A stretch of 64,000 nt of DNA from Methylomonas aurea (lineage in GTDB: Bacteria; Pseudomonadota; Gammaproteobacteria; Methylococcales; Methylomonadaceae). Numbering within the stretch: position 1 is the first letter of the stretch; every line of letters starts with the position of its first letter. This document shows, in pieces, positions 46,315 to 55,171 of the stretch. The stretch spans positions 1 to 64,000 of the forward strand of contig NZ_JANIBM010000020.1 of the NCBI RefSeq assembly GCF_024505045.1, given 5' to 3'. The notes below the pieces were generated by a model that searched no databases, had not been told where the DNA came from, and saw nothing but the letters and a program-made list of their open reading frames with translations. Both the position numbers and the translations under genes were made by a program.

Positions 46315-47178
46315 TTATTTCTCGCTGGAGAAATATTTGAAGAAGTCCGAATTCGGTTTCAACACCAGGGTGTCCTGAGTTTTTTCGAACGAGGTTTGGT
46401 AAGCCTGCAAGCTGCGGTAAAAGGCATAAAACTCGGGATTTTTGCCGAAGCTTTTCGCATAGATCTCGGCCGACTGCGCATCGCCCCGACCGCGGATATT
46501 TTCGGCATCGCGCTGGGCGTTGGCGACGATCACGTGTTTCTGTTTATCGGCCTCGGCGCTGATCTGCTCGGCGCTTTCCGCACCTTGCGAGCGGAATTCG
46601 CGGGCAACGCGTTCCCGCTCGGCGCGCATGCGCTGAAATACCGAGCTACTGACTTCCTGCGGCAGGTCGATGCGTTTGATGCGGATATCGATCAGCTCGA
46701 TGCCGAATTTCTGGGCGGTCGGCGACAGCTTGGCCAACAGCGTTTCGCGCAGTTCGCTACGGTCTTCCGAGATCAGTTGCTTAATGGTGCGCACGCCGAA
46801 TTCGCTGCGCATCGCGTCTTTCATGATTTGGTCGAGGCGTAAATTGGCCTGGAATTCGTCGCCGCCGACCGTGGTGTAAAAGAGGCCCACATCACCTATC
46901 CGCCATTTGGCGAACGAATCGACAATAACGTTCTTCTTTTCGGAGGTAAGAAAACGCTCGGACTTGGCGTCCAAGGTCAGCACGCGCGCATCAAACGTAC
47001 TGACATTATTGATGAGGGGGGCCTTAAAATGGAGTCCGGGCTTGTAGTCGGATTCGACCATTTCGCCGAGACGAAACAGGATGGCTTTCTCGTGTTCTTT
47101 GACGTAAAAAACCGACATGTAACCGAGTACCAACAGGGACAAACCGGCTGGAATCAAAATTTGGGTTTTGCTGTTCAT
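46315..47178 (-). CDS. hflC: HflC, SPFH-family FtsH modulator
   Basis: 287 residues. A single N-terminal membrane helix (ILIPAGLSLLVLGYMSVFYV) is followed by an SPFH/band-7 domain (about 25-190) and a coiled coil rich in Ala, Glu and Arg (RERVAREFRSQGAESAEQI, cut to its motif). HflC and HflK form a cage around FtsH in the periplasm. The start overlaps the hflK stop by 4 bp. Confidence 0.95.
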   Translation of the reverse strand: MNSKTQILIPAGLSLLVLGYMSVFYVKEHEKAILFRLGEMVESDYKPGLHFKAPLINNVSTFDARVLTLDAKSERFLTSEKKNVIVDSFAKWRIGDVGLFYTTVGGDEFQANLRLDQIMKDAMRSEFGVRTIKQLISEDRSELRETLLAKLSPTAQKFGIELIDIRIKRIDLPQEVSSSVFQRMRAERERVAREFRSQGAESAEQISAEADKQKHVIVANAQRDAENIRGRGDAQSAEIYAKSFGKNPEFYAFYRSLQAYQTSFEKTQDTLVLKPNSDFFKYFSSEK

Positions 47179-48338
47179 TGTTTGCTCCTGCTTGGGCGTA
47201 ATTCGTTGCCGGAGGTTTTACGCATGCCGTTCTTGTCGGCGGTGTGCGGTTCGCTTACCGGTTCCGCTTCGTTACTGCCGACCGGGTTGGCGCCATGTTG
47301 CTGCAACGTCTGCGGCATCGGCATGTACAGCATCGGATTGGTTTGGTCCGCTTCCAGCATTACCTTGTTGGTGCTGCTATACAATTTTTCCTTGGCTTCC
47401 AGGTACAGGCGTTTGCGGGTGATAGCCGGGCTCTTCTCGTATTCCACCAGCAGTTGGTCGAAGCGCTCGGTTTCGCCTTTGGCTTTGGCGATTTTTTCGG
47501 CTTCGTAGGCTTCGGCTTCCTGGATGATCCGGGAGGCGGCGCCGCGGGCTTTCGGAATCACTTCGTTGGCGTAGGCTTCGGCTTCATTGATCAGGCGTTG
47601 TTTATCCTCGCGGGCACGAATCGCATCCTCGAATGCGCCTTGCACTTCCTCCGGCGGCTGAGCATCCTGCAGGTTGACGCTGGCGATGCTGATACCGGTT
47701 TTATATTCGTCCATGCCGGCCTGGATCTGCTCCTTGATTTCGGCGACGATCTGGCTACGGCCCTCGGTTAACACAAAGTCCATGTTATTGCGGCCGATCA
47801 CAGCGCGTTCGACGCTTTCGGTCAGTTGTTTCAACGTGTTTTCGTTGTTTTTCACGTTGAACAGATAGTCCCTGGCGTTATTGATTTGGTACTGTACGGC
47901 CAGCCGCACCGCGATGATGTTTTCGTCGGCGGTCAACATTAACGATTCTTGCGGAATCATCGACGATTTGTTGACGCGGCTACTGTCTGTGTAACCCACT
48001 TCGATGAAACGTTGTTGCTCGACGTTGACGATGGCGACGTTCTCAAACGGCACCGGAATGTGCCAGTTCGGGCCCGGCATCGTGGTTTCCGAGTAGGCGC
48101 CGAAGCGGGTTACCACGCCGCGGTTGCCCTGGTCGACGATATAAAAACCGCTGGCGAGCCACACGACCGCGAGGGTGCCGCCCACGGCAGACGCCACCTT
48201 ACCGGCGGAAAACATGCTTTTGTGGCCGTTAAAAAAATCGCCGGTCTTTTCCGATACCTGCTTCCAATACTTGTCTATCTCCAGCCTCCAATCGGGCTGC
48301 GGCGTCTGCTTACTGGTGTTGTGTTTTTCTGATGACAT
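47175..48338 (-). CDS. hflK: HflK, SPFH-family FtsH modulator
   Basis: 387 residues. A cytoplasmic N-terminus is followed by one membrane helix (about 50-70), the SPFH domain with GVVTRFGAYSETTMPGPNWH, and a coiled coil ending in a Gln/Pro-rich tail. The ATG at 48338 is used because AGGAG lies 5 bp upstream; a GTG six bases earlier would overlap that site. It heads the hflK-hflC-ftsH operon. Confidence 0.95.
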   Translation of the reverse strand: MSSEKHNTSKQTPQPDWRLEIDKYWKQVSEKTGDFFNGHKSMFSAGKVASAVGGTLAVVWLASGFYIVDQGNRGVVTRFGAYSETTMPGPNWHIPVPFENVAIVNVEQQRFIEVGYTDSSRVNKSSMIPQESLMLTADENIIAVRLAVQYQINNARDYLFNVKNNENTLKQLTESVERAVIGRNNMDFVLTEGRSQIVAEIKEQIQAGMDEYKTGISIASVNLQDAQPPEEVQGAFEDAIRAREDKQRLINEAEAYANEVIPKARGAASRIIQEAEAYEAEKIAKAKGETERFDQLLVEYEKSPAITRKRLYLEAKEKLYSSTNKVMLEADQTNPMLYMPMPQTLQQHGANPVGSNEAEPVSEPHTADKNGMRKTSGNELRPSRSKQ

Positions 48339-48388
48339 AATCACTCCTCTTGTAGTGTTAGCCTGACCTGGGTCATTGATTGTTATTG

Positions 48389-49618
48389 TTAGCCGTCCTT
48401 GGGTTCGAGAAATAGCATAAGGTCAAAGCCGAACTGTTGTTTCAATTTTTTTAACGCCTCGTTCTGGATTTGCCGGACTCGTTCCCGAGTAACATGCAGT
48501 TGGTCGGCAACGGCTTGCAGGGTCATTTCCGTATGGTCGCGCAAGCCGAAGCGCATCGTCAGAATCGCTGCCTGTTTTTCCGGTAACGATGCCACCGCTT
48601 TGTCGACGTATTGAGCTAGATCGTTGTCGATTAGTTCATCGAGCGGCAGACTGAACTGGTGCTGTTGCATTTTCGCCATCAGATCCAGCCCGTCGTCTTC
48701 GTCGCCGATAGTGGCGTCCAGGGAGTGTGTCGATTGGTAGTAACTGCTGATGGTTTTGATCTCTTGTTCGGTCAGATCGCAGCAGGCTTTCAATTCCGCA
48801 ACGCTGGGCCAGCGCTCGGTTTTCAGGTAGCAAATACGCATGGCCTCGAACACTACCGAGGCTTTTTCCGCCAGAGCAACTGGTAAGCGCACGATTTTTT
48901 CCTGTTTGACGATCAGGCGGGATATGGCCTGTTTGATCCAGTAAATGGCGTAGGTCGAAAAGCAGATGCCGCGCTCGGCATCGAATCGGTCCACCGCCTT
49001 TATTAAACCTACCAAGCCTTCCTGCATCAGGTCGTCGAAGCTCAGGTTATTGGTTTTGTACTTATGTGCCACAAATGCAACCAATCCGGTGTTGGCCGAA
49101 ATGGTCTGTTGGCGGATGTTCTTCAATTCCCGAAGCGCCGCCTTCAGTTCGGCTTTGTAGTCGTCTAGGTTGGCTGTTTCGGCCGGCAGGCTTTTCACGA
49201 TTTCGCCGGCGGTATCCATCAGGAATACCGGCAGCAAATGCAGGCTGTACAACAACTGGTTTACCGTGCGCCGGTGCGGGTCCAAAAGCTGTACAATGTT
49301 TTGCGCTTGTACAACTTCATCCGCCACTTCTCCAGGCAGCAACGGAACGTGTACAGCGATTTCCTGCTTGTACAACAATTCGATCAGGCGTTTGGCTTCG
49401 TCCGAGTTTTTGGCGATCATCAGCTCGGAACAATCGATGCCGCGCTGCAGTTCGTTCAACAAACGCTTGGCAACCAACGGGCTAACTTGCTGATTATCAA
49501 GCAATAACTGGTTAAGGCGGCTGCGGGCCTGCTCCATGCGCACGCTCAATGTGGCGGGCTCGGCATCCACGATAGTAACTGTCTCGCTAGCAAAGGATAG
49601 TGCGGCTGTATTAGACAT
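48389..49618 (-). CDS. sigma-70 family RNA polymerase sigma factor (group 2/3)
   Basis: 409 residues. The C-terminal two thirds carry region 2 (LMQEGLVGLIKAVDRFDAERG followed by FSTYAIYWIKQAISR, given only in part), region 3 (PVALAEKASVVFEAM) and region 4 with a helix-turn-helix (TLQAVADQLHVTRERVRQIQ). The N-terminal 150 residues are unlike RpoD or RpoS, and RpoD's long non-conserved region is absent, so this is an alternative sigma factor. It is divergent from the CarH/LitR-like regulator across 90 bp, an arrangement known for light-controlled sigma factors. A TTGACA with a 17-bp spacer to TAACGT lies upstream. Its coding sequence holds an unusual cluster of TGTACA palindromes. Confidence 0.9.
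   Translation of the reverse strand: MSNTAALSFASETVTIVDAEPATLSVRMEQARSRLNQLLLDNQQVSPLVAKRLLNELQRGIDCSELMIAKNSDEAKRLIELLYKQEIAVHVPLLPGEVADEVVQAQNIVQLLDPHRRTVNQLLYSLHLLPVFLMDTAGEIVKSLPAETANLDDYKAELKAALRELKNIRQQTISANTGLVAFVAHKYKTNNLSFDDLMQEGLVGLIKAVDRFDAERGICFSTYAIYWIKQAISRLIVKQEKIVRLPVALAEKASVVFEAMRICYLKTERWPSVAELKACCDLTEQEIKTISSYYQSTHSLDATIGDEDDGLDLMAKMQQHQFSLPLDELIDNDLAQYVDKAVASLPEKQAAILTMRFGLRDHTEMTLQAVADQLHVTRERVRQIQNEALKKLKQQFGFDLMLFLEPKDG
49246..49374. promoter_or_regulatory. intragenic cluster of five TGTACA palindromes (candidate CarH/LitR operators)
   Basis: Within the sigma-factor coding sequence TGTACA occurs at 49246-49251, 49290-49295, 49308-49313, 49350-49355 and 49369-49374. The second and third copies form TGTACA-N12-TGTACA exactly; the fourth and fifth form TGTACA-N13-TGTACA. 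The same type of box lies over the neighbouring merR start. In the protein they encode Val-Gln, Val-His and Leu-Tyr pairs. The count is direct; the regulatory role is inferred. Confidence 0.5.
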
Positions 49619-49676
49619 GATCTTTTCGCTCTTCGAATAAGTTGTTGGCAATTACGTTACTAGATTGTAGAATGTT

Positions 49677-49715
49677 TGTCAAAATAAAATATGTACAAAA
49701 CGTGAACAATGTACT
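49677..49715. promoter_or_regulatory. divergent promoter and TGTACA-type operator between sigma factor and CarH-like gene
   Basis: TGTACA (49692-49697) and TGTACT (49710-49715) are separated by exactly 12 bp. The right half overlaps the merR start codon at 49709. On the minus strand a TTGACA (-35) sits at 49677-49682, with TAACGT 17 bp downstream, directed at the sigma factor gene. The arrangement fits repression of both genes by the regulator. It agrees with the LitR-type box T(G/A)TACA-N12-TGTA(C/T)A except for the last base. Confidence 0.65.
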
Positions 49716-50611
49716 CAATTAAAGCCATTACATCGTTAACGGGTTTGACACCGGAAACGTTAAGAGCCTGGGAACGCCGTTACGCCTGCGTGACGCCGGC
49801 GCGTAACGACACCGGCAGGCGTTTCTATTCGCAGCAGGATCTGGACAAATTGACGCTGCTGGTCAACTTAACCGGGCAGGGGCACTCGATCGGCAAGTTG
49901 GCCGGCTTGAGTTGGCAGCAACTCAACGAACTGCAAAACCAATCTGCTGCACAGCAACGGCCCGAACCGGCGCCGTTTCTGGAGCAAATCGCCGATGCTC
50001 TGCGCGAGTACCGCATCGAACGTTGCGAGCAGTTGTTGAAGAAGGCGCTGTTGGTCAACGAGCCGTTGGACTATGCCCGCGACGTTTTGTTGCCGGCGAT
50101 GCAGAAAGTGGGGAATTTATGGCACCAAGGCAAAATCAATATTGCCCAGGAGCATATGTTCTCGTCTTGCGTGAAACGTATCGTGCTGAGTATGGTGAAC
50201 AACTTGCACCGCCATTCGCGCAACAATCCGGCCATCATGCTGGCAACTCCCAGCGGCGAGCCGCACGAATTCGGTATTTTGGTCAGTTGTTTGGTCGCTG
50301 CGGCGCAGAACTACAATTGTTATTACCTAGGCGCCGATTTGCCGGCGGAAGACATACTCGAAGCAGCGCGTCACTTGGCGCCTGATTTGTTGGTGATCGG
50401 GATGGTGAAAACTCCGCCGGAAACGGTCACCGTCGAGCATCTGCATCGGTTGCTGGAGGGGGCCCAGCAGAATGATTTGCAGGTGTGGCTGGGCGGCGCC
50501 GGGGCTTTGTATTTAAAGGGTGACGGCGACGCGTTGATCGGCACTGTCGAGGTCGTTGTCGATATCGACCAGTTCAATGCCAAAATCCGGCAGCAAAGGA
50601 TTTCGCACTGA
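49709..50611 (+). CDS. CarH/LitR-type MerR-family regulator with B12-binding photosensory domain
   Basis: 300 residues. An N-terminal MerR winged HTH (AITSLTGLTPETLRAWERRY) is followed by a helical cobalamin-capping domain with the W-x9-EH signature (W138, E148-H149) and a C-terminal cobalamin-binding Rossmann domain with E184-x-H186-x-x-G189 (the axial-ligand motif) and YYLGADLPAEDIL. Both signatures of AdoCbl-dependent CarH/LitR photoreceptors are intact, so it should repress in the dark and release DNA in light. It is divergent from the sigma factor and its putative operator overlaps its own ATG, implying autoregulation. Confidence 0.93.
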   Translation: MYSIKAITSLTGLTPETLRAWERRYACVTPARNDTGRRFYSQQDLDKLTLLVNLTGQGHSIGKLAGLSWQQLNELQNQSAAQQRPEPAPFLEQIADALREYRIERCEQLLKKALLVNEPLDYARDVLLPAMQKVGNLWHQGKINIAQEHMFSSCVKRIVLSMVNNLHRHSRNNPAIMLATPSGEPHEFGILVSCLVAAAQNYNCYYLGADLPAEDILEAARHLAPDLLVIGMVKTPPETVTVEHLHRLLEGAQQNDLQVWLGGAGALYLKGDGDALIGTVEVVVDIDQFNAKIRQQRISH

Positions 50612-51246
50612 GGCGGCGGAGTAGGAAGGGTCGATTAGGCCGATCTCCAAATCGAAAAAGGCTGATTAATACCCGCGAGACGGTTGCTGCGCCGGTAGCG
50701 GCGATGTCGAAAAAATCGCCCATATGCGTGACTGCAATGACTGGAGCGAGTGCATTTGATGGCTACGCGACGACAAGGATAGCCGGCCGATCGCGCCGAA
50801 AACACCGTTTTCACAATCCAACGAAAACCGCAAGCGGCCAATGTTGCGGGTGTCAAAACCCTATTTGGCCGGCTCGCCGCGGTTTGCCATGCCGGCGTCC
50901 GGCCACCATTGACTGATGTGCACTGCAATGGGAGGGACTTGTCTCGTCCCGAGGCGTCTTTGTTTGGGCCAGTTTTTGCCTTAACCGTGAAGACGGGGGC
51001 GATTACAACAAAATCAGTCGCGTACTCAAAACCAGTGGCTGGTTATTGATCGTTTTCGGTTGATTGCAATCCGCAAAACCGGCCTTTTTCTTTCATCGCC
51101 AAATGCATTAACACCGGTTTGCATCCTTTTTGCGTCGGCGTATAGCTGGTTCAGATGCGACTCAAGTTACGGAGGAATGTTTGCCATCCTCCCGCTGAAG
51201 CGACAATGGCGCGCCGGCATCGCGCCGTTGCCTGATGGGAACGGTT
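50612..51246. other. gene-free region, about 635 bp
   Basis: No frame here looks like a protein; the longest (50635-50928, minus) has Arg/Ser/Cys-rich shadow composition. A small inverted repeat GGGAC/GTCCC (50934-50950, in GGAGGGACTTGTCTCGTCCC) may be part of a dispersed palindromic element. An AT-rich stretch near 51060-51130 could hold regulatory sites, but it lies between two converging gene ends, so promoters are not expected. Possibly a decayed gene. Confidence 0.5.
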
Positions 51247-52107
51247 TTAGCGGCAATCGAACTGTTTCGGCCAGTCGCGGTAATTGAACACCTGGCCGAC
51301 GTTGCGCACGGTTTCCACCGAGGCCAGGTCGAGGTCGGCGTAGACCCATTGTGCTTTGTTGTATTCGCCGATCGCTAAAATGCCGTCGTTCGGGAAGCCC
51401 CGGTCCACCGGCGTGTAGATCGCCGCGGCGCCGCAGTTGACATCGACCGCTTCCGACCATTCCGCATTGCCGACCAGCGAGGCCTGTACCACGTAGCATT
51501 GGTTTTCCAGTGCGCGGGCCTGGCAGCCGATTCGGACCCGGTAATAGCCGGCCTCGGTATCGGTACAGCTCGGCACCAGAATCAAGGTGGCGCCGCGTTC
51601 GGTTTGCTGGCGGGCATAGTGCGGGAATTCGCTGTCGTAGCAGATGTTGATCGCAACCTTGCCGAATACGGTATCGAATACCTTAATTTCCAGGCCGCGG
51701 GAAATATGCCATTGCTCGTTTTCGAAGCGGGTCATCGTCAATTTTTCCTGAAAATCGACGTCGCCTTGCGGGGTGAAGAAATAAGCGTGGTTGCGGAACT
51801 CGCCGTTGTCGTGTTTGACCGGAAAAGTGCCGGCCTGAATGTAAACCCGGTGTTGCGCGGCCAGGGATTTGAACAAGTCCAGGTACTGCGGCAACAAGCT
51901 TTGCAGGGCTTCCAACTGGCCCGACAAAGACTGGTAGATTTCCGGCGGGAACAGCGAGGCCAATTCCATGCAGGCGTATTCCGGGAACAGCAGGATATCG
52001 GCCTGGTTATCGGCGGCTTCCTTGACCCAGCGGCGGGCCTTGGCTTCGAAGTTTTCCCAGGTTTCCAGGAAGCCGATATCGTATTGGGCGCTGGCGACTT
52101 TAGGCAT
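51247..52107 (-). CDS. carbon-nitrogen hydrolase (nitrilase superfamily)
   Basis: 286 residues with the full nitrilase catalytic triad: E43 (LLFPEYAC), K122 (QEKLTMTRFE) and C156 (INICYDSEFP). It hydrolyses an amide or nitrile; the substrate is unknown. The start overlaps the end of the GNAT gene by 8 bp. In Bacillus (YhcX) and others the same GNAT and nitrilase modules are fused in one protein, so the two proteins probably act together. Confidence 0.92.
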   Translation of the reverse strand: MPKVASAQYDIGFLETWENFEAKARRWVKEAADNQADILLFPEYACMELASLFPPEIYQSLSGQLEALQSLLPQYLDLFKSLAAQHRVYIQAGTFPVKHDNGEFRNHAYFFTPQGDVDFQEKLTMTRFENEQWHISRGLEIKVFDTVFGKVAINICYDSEFPHYARQQTERGATLILVPSCTDTEAGYYRVRIGCQARALENQCYVVQASLVGNAEWSEAVDVNCGAAAIYTPVDRGFPNDGILAIGEYNKAQWVYADLDLASVETVRNVGQVFNYRDWPKQFDCR

Positions 52108-52705
52108 TGCCTTCCTCCTTCAACCAAAATGTCATCGGCTTGGGCGTTTCTGCTTCATCGTCCAGATCCTTCCAGGAGTAGGTGGTCTTCAGCTCCGGAT
52201 GCTTGAAATAGCTGCGTTTGTTCCAGAACGCGTCCAGCGGCACGTAGTCGGCCGGCCGGCGCGGATGGTCGATTGGGCGCTCGACGCAGCAGAAGGTGAT
52301 GTGTTTGAAGCCGCCCAGGTCTGCCGCGTGGGCTTCGCGCTGTTCGAAGAACTTCACACCGATACCCAAGCCGCGGTAGGCTTTGTTCAATACCGATTCG
52401 CCACAATAAAATACCTCGTCCGGGTTGTAGCCGTGTTCGACGAACGGCTTTTTGACCTCGTCGGTTTCGTATTTCAGCGGGATCGCAGTCGAAGCGCCGA
52501 TGATCTTGTCGCCGTCGAAGGCCAGCACAATTACGCTGTCCGGGCAGTCGATGTAGGTTTGCAGGTATTTTTTCTCGTACTCGTAATCGCCGTCGTACAG
52601 GTAAGGAAAATCGCGGAATACTTCGATGCGCAGGCGCGCCAATTCCGGGATGTATTGAACCAAGGCTTCGCCGCTGAGGCGCTGGATGCGGATATCTTTG
52701 CTCAT
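52100..52705 (-). CDS. GNAT-family N-acetyltransferase partner of the nitrilase
   Basis: 201 residues. The acetyl-CoA binding motif appears as NKAYRGLGIGVKFFEQRE, with strand 4 before it (VFYCGESVL). The N-terminal half has RLRIEVFRDFPYLYDGDYEYEK, cited in part, typical of the GNAT module linked to nitrilases. The ATG at 52705 (MSKDIRIQ) is preferred over an upstream one without a ribosome binding site. Overlap with the nitrilase gene indicates a functional pair, possibly acyl transfer followed by amide hydrolysis. Confidence 0.88.
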   Translation of the reverse strand: MSKDIRIQRLSGEALVQYIPELARLRIEVFRDFPYLYDGDYEYEKKYLQTYIDCPDSVIVLAFDGDKIIGASTAIPLKYETDEVKKPFVEHGYNPDEVFYCGESVLNKAYRGLGIGVKFFEQREAHAADLGGFKHITFCCVERPIDHPRRPADYVPLDAFWNKRSYFKHPELKTTYSWKDLDDEAETPKPMTFWLKEEGNA

Positions 52706-52958
52706 GTGGATATGCGGTTGGGTTGAAACAAAACGCAACCGGACCGGGCGGCCGGTTGTAGGGCGCTATTGTATTGCAGGCAGGGTCGGGTTGCCTATGC
52801 AAAGCTGAGCTTGCGGAAAGCGCCCGATCCTCGTGGGCGGATAACGGTGGCGTCGGGGCTGGTCGATTGGCGAGGCCGTGCAGCGATTGGGCGGTGCCGG
52901 CGCGACGCCAACTGCGGGCTAAGCCGCCACGGGCGTTGCCGCAGCAATTGGCGGGAAG

Positions 52959-55169
52959 CTAAGGCAGCGAACTCTTGGGTATGCCCAAATAGAAGCCTTG
53001 AGCGTAATCGATGCCGATGTCCTGTAAAACCGCCAGAATTTCGGCCGACTCGACATATTCGCCGATGGTCAAAGTTCCCAAGTCCCGGCACAGGCGCGAC
53101 AGATTGGATACCAAGGCCAGATCGATTTTGGAGTCGACAATGTTGCGGACGAAAGCGCCGTCGATTTTGACGTATTCGAAATGTAATTCCCGCAGGTAGT
53201 GGAAAGAGTTATAGCCGCTGCCGAAATCGTCCAATGCGAAGGCAAAACCTTGTTTGCGCAGATTCGCCAGAAACTTGCCCATGTGGCTCATGTCGCCGAT
53301 CGCATCGCGCTCCAGAATTTCGAAAACGATGCTACTGGGCGGAACGCCAAGGCGTTCGCAGAGCTGCTCGGCAAAGCCGAGAATGCCGCGCCCCTGAATT
53401 TCCTGGGCGGACAGATTGATGAACAGCCGTTGCGGCGCGCCGTGCAGGATGATGTTGGCTTTGTTGGCTTCGATCACTTTACGGACGATGATCCGGTCCA
53501 GTTCCCGGCTAAGGCCGTATTTCTCGATCGTTTCGATAAACGTACCCGCGGCTACGGTGGTCTGGTCGGCTCTGAACAGTCGCGCGACCGACTCGTAAGC
53601 GAAAATTTCTCCGGTCTTGCAATCTACGATAGGCTGGAAATAGGGTTGGAATCGGTCTTCGGTTAAGGCTTGGCGCAGTTCTTCGACAAAACTGCGGCTG
53701 TCTTGCAGCGCTTGCGGGGTGTTGGCGTCGGCATCGAACACGCATACTTCGTTTTTACCTAACTGCTTGGCCCGGTAAAGCGCAATATCGACACCGCTCA
53801 TCAGATCCGACACGCTTTGTGCGTCTCTGGGGTAACAAATGACTCCGACCGAGGTACTGACATGAAAGGTTTTGCCGTCCGGGGTTTCGAAACTCATGCC
53901 GTGCAGGCCGCTCCTGATCGATTCGGCGACGTCTTTGGCGCCTTGCAACGGGGTTTCCGGCAAGATGATGGCGAATTCGTCGCCGCCCATGCGCACCGGG
54001 ATATCGCCTTTTCGCAGCCGGCTGCTGATGGTCGCGGCGATTTTGATCAACACGCTGTCGCCGACCGGATGACCGTAGGAATCGTTGATGTCCTTGAAGT
54101 CATCCAAATCCAGCAACAAAACCGAGAATTCGTGGTTGTGCCGTTCGGAACGCGGAATTTCGTATTCCAGCATATCGTTGAAATAGCGCCGGTTGTGGAT
54201 GCCGGTCAGCGGGTCGTGGGTCGAATAGTATTCCAGCTCGGACAGAGTCCGGCTCAGCACCTTGCTGGAACCGACGATCATGACCATGACCGACAGCAGC
54301 GAGCGGATGATGCTCTGTTCCTGGTGGCTCAAAGGCACCACGGAAGCGAAGGCCACGCCCAGCAAGCCGGCGAGTCCCGGAGTATGTTCAGGGACCGCGA
54401 CCGAAATCAGCTTGACCTCTTCGATCGTCAGCAATTTGCTGTTTTTGGCCGGAATGGTGAATTCCTCGATATTCAGTGGAGCATCGTCCGGCAAGGCCAG
54501 TTGCATCAACAAATCCTTGGTGGTCTTGCTGCGCACCATGCCGCGAATCTCGTCGCTGTAATCGCCCATATAGTAGAAGTAAAGCGATAGCTCGTTTTGT
54601 TCGGCAAAGGCGATGAAAAAGAAATTGAACGGAAATATCGAGTGGAAGCCGCTCAGTATTTGCTGCACAAACTCCTTCCACTGCGACACCTTTTCGTGGG
54701 ACAGGATAATGTTTTCGAGCACGCTGCTTTGGCGCTCGAACAAATCTTTTTCTACCAAGACCGACGCCAGATACTGGGTAGTGGCGTTGAAATCGTCGAT
54801 GACGCGCTGCAATTGCGCGCCGTTTTTTCGCCATTGCCGCTGCCGTTCGTTGGTTAATTTGACGAATGCCTGGTCCAGGTTTGCGCATCTCGACAATGTG
54901 GTCTGCAGCAACCGGCTCATGGCGCCTTGGTCGCCGACCAAATCCAGACTGGCGCGGATCTCGGCAAGCATTGCGCCGTGTTCGCGCAGGATTTGATTGC
55001 TGATGCTGCTGGCGAAAATGCGGGTCCGGGTCTGGCTTTCCAGCAAAGCGGTAAGTTCGGCGATCACCAGCTTGCGCAGTTGTTGCATGTCCTGCGGAAA
55101 CCGATCCTGCTCGGTTCCAGCGCGCGTCGGGTACGCTAGCGGGCCGGCGGCTTGTCCGGAACGGAGCAT
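52959..55169 (-). CDS. GGDEF-EAL protein cotranscribed with an ODP-type oxygen-binding protein
   Basis: 736 residues. The N-terminal 300 residues have a helical segment and a GAF-like region (QQILSGFHSIFPFNFFFIAF), with no membrane helices. The GGDEF domain (about 330-480) has an intact GGDEF at 395-399. In the EAL domain (about 490-730) the triad reads E526-S-V528 instead of EAL; NLSAQEI, FEILERD, DDFGSGYNS, KIDGAFV and QGFYLG remain, so phosphodiesterase activity is uncertain. The ATG at 55169 has AGGGAG upstream and lies 2 bp after the ODP stop; an open frame further upstream is a shadow of the ODP gene. Inference: the ODP protein senses oxygen and this protein changes c-di-GMP. Confidence 0.88.
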   Translation of the reverse strand: MLRSGQAAGPLAYPTRAGTEQDRFPQDMQQLRKLVIAELTALLESQTRTRIFASSISNQILREHGAMLAEIRASLDLVGDQGAMSRLLQTTLSRCANLDQAFVKLTNERQRQWRKNGAQLQRVIDDFNATTQYLASVLVEKDLFERQSSVLENIILSHEKVSQWKEFVQQILSGFHSIFPFNFFFIAFAEQNELSLYFYYMGDYSDEIRGMVRSKTTKDLLMQLALPDDAPLNIEEFTIPAKNSKLLTIEEVKLISVAVPEHTPGLAGLLGVAFASVVPLSHQEQSIIRSLLSVMVMIVGSSKVLSRTLSELEYYSTHDPLTGIHNRRYFNDMLEYEIPRSERHNHEFSVLLLDLDDFKDINDSYGHPVGDSVLIKIAATISSRLRKGDIPVRMGGDEFAIILPETPLQGAKDVAESIRSGLHGMSFETPDGKTFHVSTSVGVICYPRDAQSVSDLMSGVDIALYRAKQLGKNEVCVFDADANTPQALQDSRSFVEELRQALTEDRFQPYFQPIVDCKTGEIFAYESVARLFRADQTTVAAGTFIETIEKYGLSRELDRIIVRKVIEANKANIILHGAPQRLFINLSAQEIQGRGILGFAEQLCERLGVPPSSIVFEILERDAIGDMSHMGKFLANLRKQGFAFALDDFGSGYNSFHYLRELHFEYVKIDGAFVRNIVDSKIDLALVSNLSRLCRDLGTLTIGEYVESAEILAVLQDIGIDYAQGFYLGIPKSSLP

Positions 55170-55171
55170 GG

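Noticed and set aside
50635-50928. 97-aa minus-strand frame after the CarH-like gene
   Set aside because: Arg/Ser/Cys-rich composition, no ribosome binding site and no similarity; treated as non-coding or a decayed remnant.
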